Assembly: GCA_019136395.1 (NCBI GenBank)
Contig: JAGVUH010000185.1
Location: forward strand, 1-7,235
DNA: 7,235 bases
Direction: 5' to 3'
Source of the DNA: Gammaproteobacteria bacterium
GTDB lineage: Bacteria > Pseudomonadota > Gammaproteobacteria > Chromatiales > Chromatiaceae
In this document: positions 4,315 through 7,235 of the stretch, one piece after another
How positions within the stretch are numbered: the first letter of the stretch is position 1
How the letters are laid out: every line of letters begins with the position of its first letter
Translations under genes and position numbers: made by a program
The notes under the pieces: model-generated
The model's input: the letters and a program-made list of their open reading frames with translations, nothing else
What the model was told of the DNA's origin: nothing
Databases searched by the model: none

Positions 4315-5338
4315 TCAGCGATGCGCCTGGGAGTAGCGCCGGTACCAGCACCGAACATTGCGCAGTACCAGCAGATAGAGGCCAAAGATCAGCATGGCCC
4401 CCAGGAAGCGCATCCACTCCGGCACCTGCCAGACTTGCAAGGCCACCCCCAACCCCGCCAACAGCGCCGCCACGGCGAGGAGCGCCATCAGCGCCTTGCG
4501 CGTGCTGCGCAACCACCGCGACACCAGATGATGCAGATGCCCGCGATCGGCACTGAAAGGATGCTGGCCATTCAGCACCCGCCGGCCCATCACCGCCAGG
4601 GTATCCGCCAGGGGCACGGCGCACAGCCACAGGGTGGTCGCGGCATCCGGCCCCCCTCCGGGATTAGCGCTACCCGCCACGCAGGCCCAGGCCAGGAGAT
4701 AGCCCAGCAACTGGCTGCCCGCGTCACCCAGCCGGCGTTAGCCACAGTAGCCCGGCCAGGGCGATGAGGAAGAGCCCCGCCGCCAGGCCATCGATGCCAT
4801 CGACCATATTGAAGGCATTGATGACCCCGACCACGGCAAAAACCGTGAACGGCACCGCCAGCAGTCCGAGATCAACCGGGCCGAACCCAAACAGGTCGCC
4901 CAGGGAGTCGAGTCGCACGCCACCCCCCAGGCTGAGCAGCAGGCCCGCCCCGGCCTGGGCGATGAGACGCACCCGCGGTGCTAATTGATGGCGGTCATCG
5001 AGCACGCCGACCACCACCACCAGGACCGCCCCCAACAAACCAAAGATGGCGGAGCGGGTCCAGAGTGGCACCAGGGCGCCAGTGATCTCGGCCGTCAGAA
5101 CGCTCAGGGAGGGGGTGCCGAAGCCCAGCGTCATCGCCCAGAGCGAGGTCAGCAAGGCCACGGTCATCATGCCAGCGAATACCCCCAACCCCCCGATGCG
5201 CGGTACCGCCTCCCGGTGGATTCGCCGCCGCTCCCCCGGATGATCCATCAGGCCCAGGTGGTTTGCCCGGGGCAGCAGCAAACCCAATACCCAGGCACTG
5301 GCGGCCCCGGCGGCAGTCATCGATATAGAAACGAACAT
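4315..5338 (-). pseudogene. wecA: WecA-type undecaprenyl-phosphate sugar-1-phosphate transferase, broken by an internal deletion
   Basis: The WecA/MraY-type family transfers a sugar-1-phosphate, usually GlcNAc-1-P, to undecaprenyl phosphate at the inner membrane, the first step of O-antigen or exopolysaccharide synthesis. The first part (5338 to about 4730) has the HPGERRRIHREAVPRIGGLG motif, the VVGVLDDR aspartate pair and NAFNMVDGIDGLAAGL, then stops at LLWLTPAG. The second part, in the +1 frame from about 4732, begins directly with GDAGSQLLGYLLAW and continues through LADTLAVMGRR and the HLHH motif to the stop at 4315. In E. coli WecA about 50 residues separate the DGIDGLxxGL motif from GDAGS; here only 14 do, so about 35 residues (roughly 107 bp) are missing and the frame is shifted. 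The ATG at 5338 has a GAGGGA ribosome site. The exact sugar cannot be told. Confidence 0.85.
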
Positions 5339-5568
5339 GCTTGGTCCCTCTTGATCCAACTCATAACGGTGTTAACCCTAACCAGAGGTACTCCCCTACC
5401 GGGAGTAGCCCCCATGAACACCTGTTTAACGACGCGCGGCAACTGCTCGACGTGCAGCCGCGGATCAAAAACGCAATAGCCCTGCCGCTCCAGATGCTCC
5501 ACCGCCAACGCCACCTGCTGCGGGCGCGCTTGCACCAGGTACCAGTGGGGTTTGGTGGCTTCAGACAA
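5317..5568 (-). pseudogene. RfaH/NusG-like transcription antiterminator, truncated
   Basis: RfaH-type NusG paralogues bind elongating RNA polymerase and allow transcription of long surface-polysaccharide operons. The first 45 or so residues (TKPHWYLVQARPQQVALAVE, then HLERQGYCVFDPRL and EQLPR) match the start of the NusG N-terminal domain of RfaH. The expected GKR...EPLFPGYLFV stretch and the C-terminal KOW domain are absent. After EQLPR the frame reads VVKQVFMGATPGRGVPLVRV, where RGVPLVRV may be a remnant of the later TRGVxxLVRF segment, and it ends after 83 residues overlapping the wecA start. Full-length members have about 160-170 residues. The start is a TTG at 5568 with an AGAAGG ribosome site. 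Its place before wecA fits a regulator of the polysaccharide cluster. It is judged non-functional. Confidence 0.7.
5389..5407. other. Hairpin between the RfaH-like stub and wecA
   Basis: TACTCCC (5389-5395) and GGGAGTA (5401-5407) are a perfect 7-bp inverted repeat around 5 bases, inside the tail of the RfaH-like open frame. It may be a leftover regulatory or 3'-end structure; no U-run follows. Confidence 0.4.
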
Positions 5569-5686
5569 AAAGGCCTTCTCGCTCTCGTTCGCTCAGCGAC
5601 AGGCGCCGGGCACGGCGGCCGGCGCCAGCCAGCCCGAAGCCCGCCAACAGCCAGGTCGCCCGACCAACCGGCTGGAAGACGCGCTC
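5561..5686 (-). pseudogene. Possible PEP-CTERM-like anchor remnant
   Basis: A 41-residue open stretch reads VFQPVGRATWLLAGFGLAGA followed by GRRARR, a hydrophobic Gly/Leu-rich segment ending in arginines, the pattern of PEP-CTERM sorting tails found with exosortase and exopolysaccharide genes. The expected Pro-Glu-Pro signature is not intact (QPV), no start codon or body of a protein is seen, and the frame ends inside the TTG start of the RfaH-like stub. It may be chance. Confidence 0.22.
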
Positions 5687-6215
5687 ACCCCTCCGCCGCC
5701 GCCATCAGCCGGATGTGCAGCGACTGCCCCGCCGCCGCCCACTCCGCCTCGATCGCCCGCGCCAGCAGCGCCATCGCCGGGCTGGGGACTCCGGGGACCC
5801 ACAACGTCACCCGGACTGGCGCCACGGGCGCCCGGCTGATCCGCGCCCGCACGCCCCGCCAGCCAAACGAACGCTCGAACTCGGCGATGATCGGCTTCAC
5901 CCGTGGCCGCGGGAGACTGCGCGCGACCCCCGCGTCAACGTGATTCACCCCGGCGTCGCGCGGCGACCCCCCGGCCGCCCGCCGGCGGGCGGGCCCCTTG
6001 CGCACCGAGGTGGCCTTACGCAAACTCGCCGCCACCTGCCCCAGCGCCCTCTTCCCGCCCGTCGCCATTCCCTGCCGCGCCACCATCACGAGCGCCGTCA
6101 ACCGCCCCCGCGCCCAGCGCCCCAGGATCACCCCCAGGCCGACCAGCACCAGGCCCAGGGCCACGGCCAGCAGGTTGACCCGTAAATCCGCCCAGGAGGC
6201 CTCGCGCCAGGCCAC
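5685..6215 (-). CDS. Unrecognised single-span membrane protein with VPGVPSP C-terminal domain
   Basis: An open frame of about 176 residues that I do not recognise. After a short start, RVNLLAVALGLVLVGLGVIL (12-31) is a clear membrane helix followed by basic residues (RWARGR). A low-complexity Arg/Gly/Ala region spans about 55-100. The last 48 residues (VRVTLWVPGVPSPAMALLAR, then AIEAEWAAAGQSLHIRLMAA) resemble the fragment at 6465-6638, with many differences being synonymous, which supports real coding. The 5' end is uncertain: this GTG has no ribosome site, while an ATG at 6261 in another frame (MSATAKSRAVSAARFR) overlaps an upstream TGA as ATGA and could be the true start, with a frameshift near 6216. 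It lies among decayed polysaccharide genes and may itself be damaged. Confidence 0.5.
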   Translation of the reverse strand: MAWREASWADLRVNLLAVALGLVLVGLGVILGRWARGRLTALVMVARQGMATGGKRALGQVAASLRKATSVRKGPARRRAAGGSPRDAGVNHVDAGVARSLPRPRVKPIIAEFERSFGWRGVRARISRAPVAPVRVTLWVPGVPSPAMALLARAIEAEWAAAGQSLHIRLMAAAEG

Positions 6216-6261
6216 GGAATCTGGCGGCCGACACCGCGCGGCTCTTGGCGGTAGCGCTCAT

Positions 6262-6464
6262 CGCCTCCGGGTCATAATGCCGACCAGCCCCACCCCCATG
6301 GGCCCGGCACCACCCAGAGGAAGATAGATACCGTGTCAGCCTTCATTGCGCCCTGAATGGCGTTATCATCCTGTATAAATAAAAGAATCGGTCCATGGGA
6401 CCGGGCGGGAAAATGGCTTTGTTTCGCAAAATGCCCTTTTTCAGCCCGTCTGGGAGTCAGCCAA
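6262..6464. other. Region without a convincing gene between two decayed ORFs
   Basis: Only short open frames occur. One, starting at 6337 on the minus strand, reads MKADTVSIFLWVVPGP and ends after 24 residues; the neighbouring frame continues as MGVGLVGIMTRRR and ends in an ATGA overlap at 6262. Together they could be a frameshifted hydrophobic peptide or a gene remnant. A hairpin with an AT-rich tail is annotated separately. Confidence 0.4.
6375..6403 (-). terminator. Possible terminator with AT-rich tail
   Basis: CGGTCC (6389-6394) and GGACCG (6398-6403) form a 6-bp stem with a 3-base loop. On the minus strand it is followed by ATTCTTTTATTT, a T-rich tail. It lies about 60 bp after the stop of the 6465-6638 fragment and could end its transcript. 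Confidence 0.4.
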
Positions 6465-6638
6465 TCACCCAGTCCCGGCGGACACCACGCGGATCAGCAG
6501 CGACCGATCCAGCTCCGCATACACCGCCTCGATCGCCTGTGCCAAGGCCGCCATCACCGGGCTCGGGACGCCGGGTACGAACAGCGTCAGGTGGGCCTGA
6601 TGCGGGATCGCCAGACTGACCTTACTGCCGGAAATCAA
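6465..6638 (-). pseudogene. Second, diverged copy of the VPGVPSP C-terminal domain (fragment)
   Basis: A 57-residue open stretch, from a possible TTG that overlaps the stop of the preceding ORF, contains LTLFVPGVPSPVMAALAQAI followed by EAVYAELDRSLLIRVVSAG. It is clearly homologous to the C-terminus of the ORF at 5685-6215. It lacks the membrane helix and basic region, so it is probably the tail of a paralogous gene whose front was lost. There is no ribosome site at proper distance. Function unknown. Confidence 0.5.
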
Positions 6639-6874
6639 GGAGTGCTCAGATGCTCCTGAGACCAGGCATAGGCGTCCTTAAGCCCCTCTTCCAGCCCAAT
6701 GCTCGCCACCCAGCCCAGGGCCTTGAGCCGCGACACGGCCAGCAGCCATGCGGTGCGCCGCCAACGGCTAGCCGCCAGCAGAACCAGCCCCGCGCCCGCC
6801 AGCAGCAGACCCAGGGGCAGGGGCATGAGCAGGGCGGTGATCAGGCGAGCCGGAGGAGCGGGTCGCGGCTTGGC
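6635..6874 (-). pseudogene. Chimeric remnant: YdcF/DUF218-like N-terminus fused to a GDP-L-fucose synthase C-terminus
   Basis: The first half (RLITALLMPLPLGLLLAGAG, followed by LVLLAASRWRR) resembles the N-terminal membrane region of YdcF/SanA-type DUF218 envelope proteins. The catalytic DUF218 domain is missing. After RTAWLL the sequence changes to VSRLKALGWVASIGLEEGLK and DAYAWSQEHL, the typical C-terminal end of GDP-L-fucose synthase (consensus DVSRLxxLGWxPxIxLEEGLxxTYxWFLEH), the NADPH-dependent enzyme that makes GDP-L-fucose for surface glycans. The join lies near 6745. The only ATG (6826) is inside the membrane segment; the frame is open from 6874 but has no better start. A deletion joining two neighbouring genes is the simplest explanation. 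Family calls are from motif memory: fairly sure for the fucose synthase end, less so for DUF218. Confidence 0.6.
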
Positions 6875-6892
6875 TCATGCGCGCGCCGCCCA

Positions 6893-7235
6893 CTACAGTT
6901 CAAACCGGCATTCATGGCCGGCGATGCTGACCTCCAGACAAAGTGACGACGTGCTCACGCCAAATTGGGGATGCCAGTGGTTGCCGACAATCCGCGCCTG
7001 GCCGCCCGTCACGCGCCAGGCCACCGCTTGCCCGTCCGGCAGAAACCATGTTCCCGTGGCGCCTTGCGCGGGGTTGGCATCCGCGGGGGGGGGTGGCAAC
7101 CGGGTTGGGGAGGGTGTCGGGAGCATCACCAGGCGCGATCTGGTCCATCTCGATCCGCACGGCCGGATGCAGATGAAACCGCGCCACGGCCTCAGCGTAG
7201 TCGCCCTCAAGGACGTCGCTCACCGCGAGCCCCTC
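6893..7235 (-). pseudogene. Heparinase II/III-family protein, C-terminal part with a frameshift
   Basis: Heparinase II/III-like proteins are polysaccharide lyases often found in exopolysaccharide clusters, where they trim or degrade the product. The visible part starts mid-gene (EGLAVSDVLEGDYAEAVARF, then HLHPAVRIEM), which is the typical C-terminal beta-sandwich opening. A run of nine C's on this strand (7085-7093) then shifts the frame. The other frame continues GTWFLPDGQAVAWRVTGGQ, HWHPQFGVSTSSLCLEV and GHECRFEL to the stop at 6893, matching the usual family ending. One C fewer would restore a single reading frame, so this may be a sequencing error, phase variation or true decay. The N-terminal catalytic part is beyond the window end. 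Confidence 0.7.

Noticed and set aside
4255..4767. Plus-strand ORFs opposite wecA, and others at 4985-5943 and 5715-6185
   Set aside because: They are His/Gln/Pro/Arg-rich antisense shadows of minus-strand coding sequence; no motif is recognised.
1..7235. tRNA, rRNA, insertion sequence, integrase or attachment sites
   Set aside because: No cloverleaf, rRNA core sequence, transposase motif, or flanking terminal inverted repeats with target duplication were seen on either strand.

Overview
The window (GC-rich, all convincing genes on the minus strand) looks like part of a purple sulfur bacterium chromosome, most likely Chromatiaceae-type Gammaproteobacteria. The main evidence is a peripheral light-harvesting operon with an LH2-type alpha subunit, a beta subunit with a long N-terminal extension, and a PucC-family protein, next to surface-polysaccharide genes of proteobacterial type. 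Genus and species cannot be fixed from this sequence.

Reading in the direction of transcription (high to low coordinates): 7235-5317 is a surface-polysaccharide/exopolysaccharide region in which almost every gene is broken. It holds a frameshifted heparinase II/III C-terminus, a short ORF that fuses a YdcF/DUF218-like membrane N-terminus to a GDP-L-fucose synthase C-terminus, two diverged copies of an unrecognised C-terminal domain (VPGVPSP motif), a possible PEP-CTERM-like anchor remnant and an RfaH/NusG N-terminal stub. A WecA-type undecaprenyl-phosphate sugar-1-phosphate transferase (5338-4315) follows; an internal deletion removes about 35 residues before the GDAGS motif and shifts the frame.

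From 4163 down to 360 the genes are intact. Two tandem paralogous proteins of 207 and 206 residues (called B and A here) have a GSP17M/YflT-like N-terminal domain and a C-terminal half made of about 16-residue FG/PLL repeats. Then come pucB, pucA and pucC. A terminator-like hairpin between pucA and pucC would let the two antenna peptides be made in excess over the assembly factor. At the low-coordinate end is the start of a peptide deformylase gene (def), followed upstream by a small repeat-containing spacer.

The strongest unexpected signal is regulatory. The pucBA promoter and the promoter of gene A have the same layout: a TGT-N12-ACA operator (PpsR/CrtJ type), 8 bp, a degenerate second operator ending in TTGACA, which is also the -35 box, then 17 bp and TAGGAT. 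This predicts that the repeat protein A belongs to the photosynthesis regulon and is made together with LH2. A and B are therefore candidates for an undescribed light-harvesting or photosynthetic-membrane accessory family. The contrast between an intact antenna region and decayed glycan genes suggests loss of the cell-surface polysaccharide pathway, as might occur in a host-associated or otherwise reducing lineage; that last step is inference.
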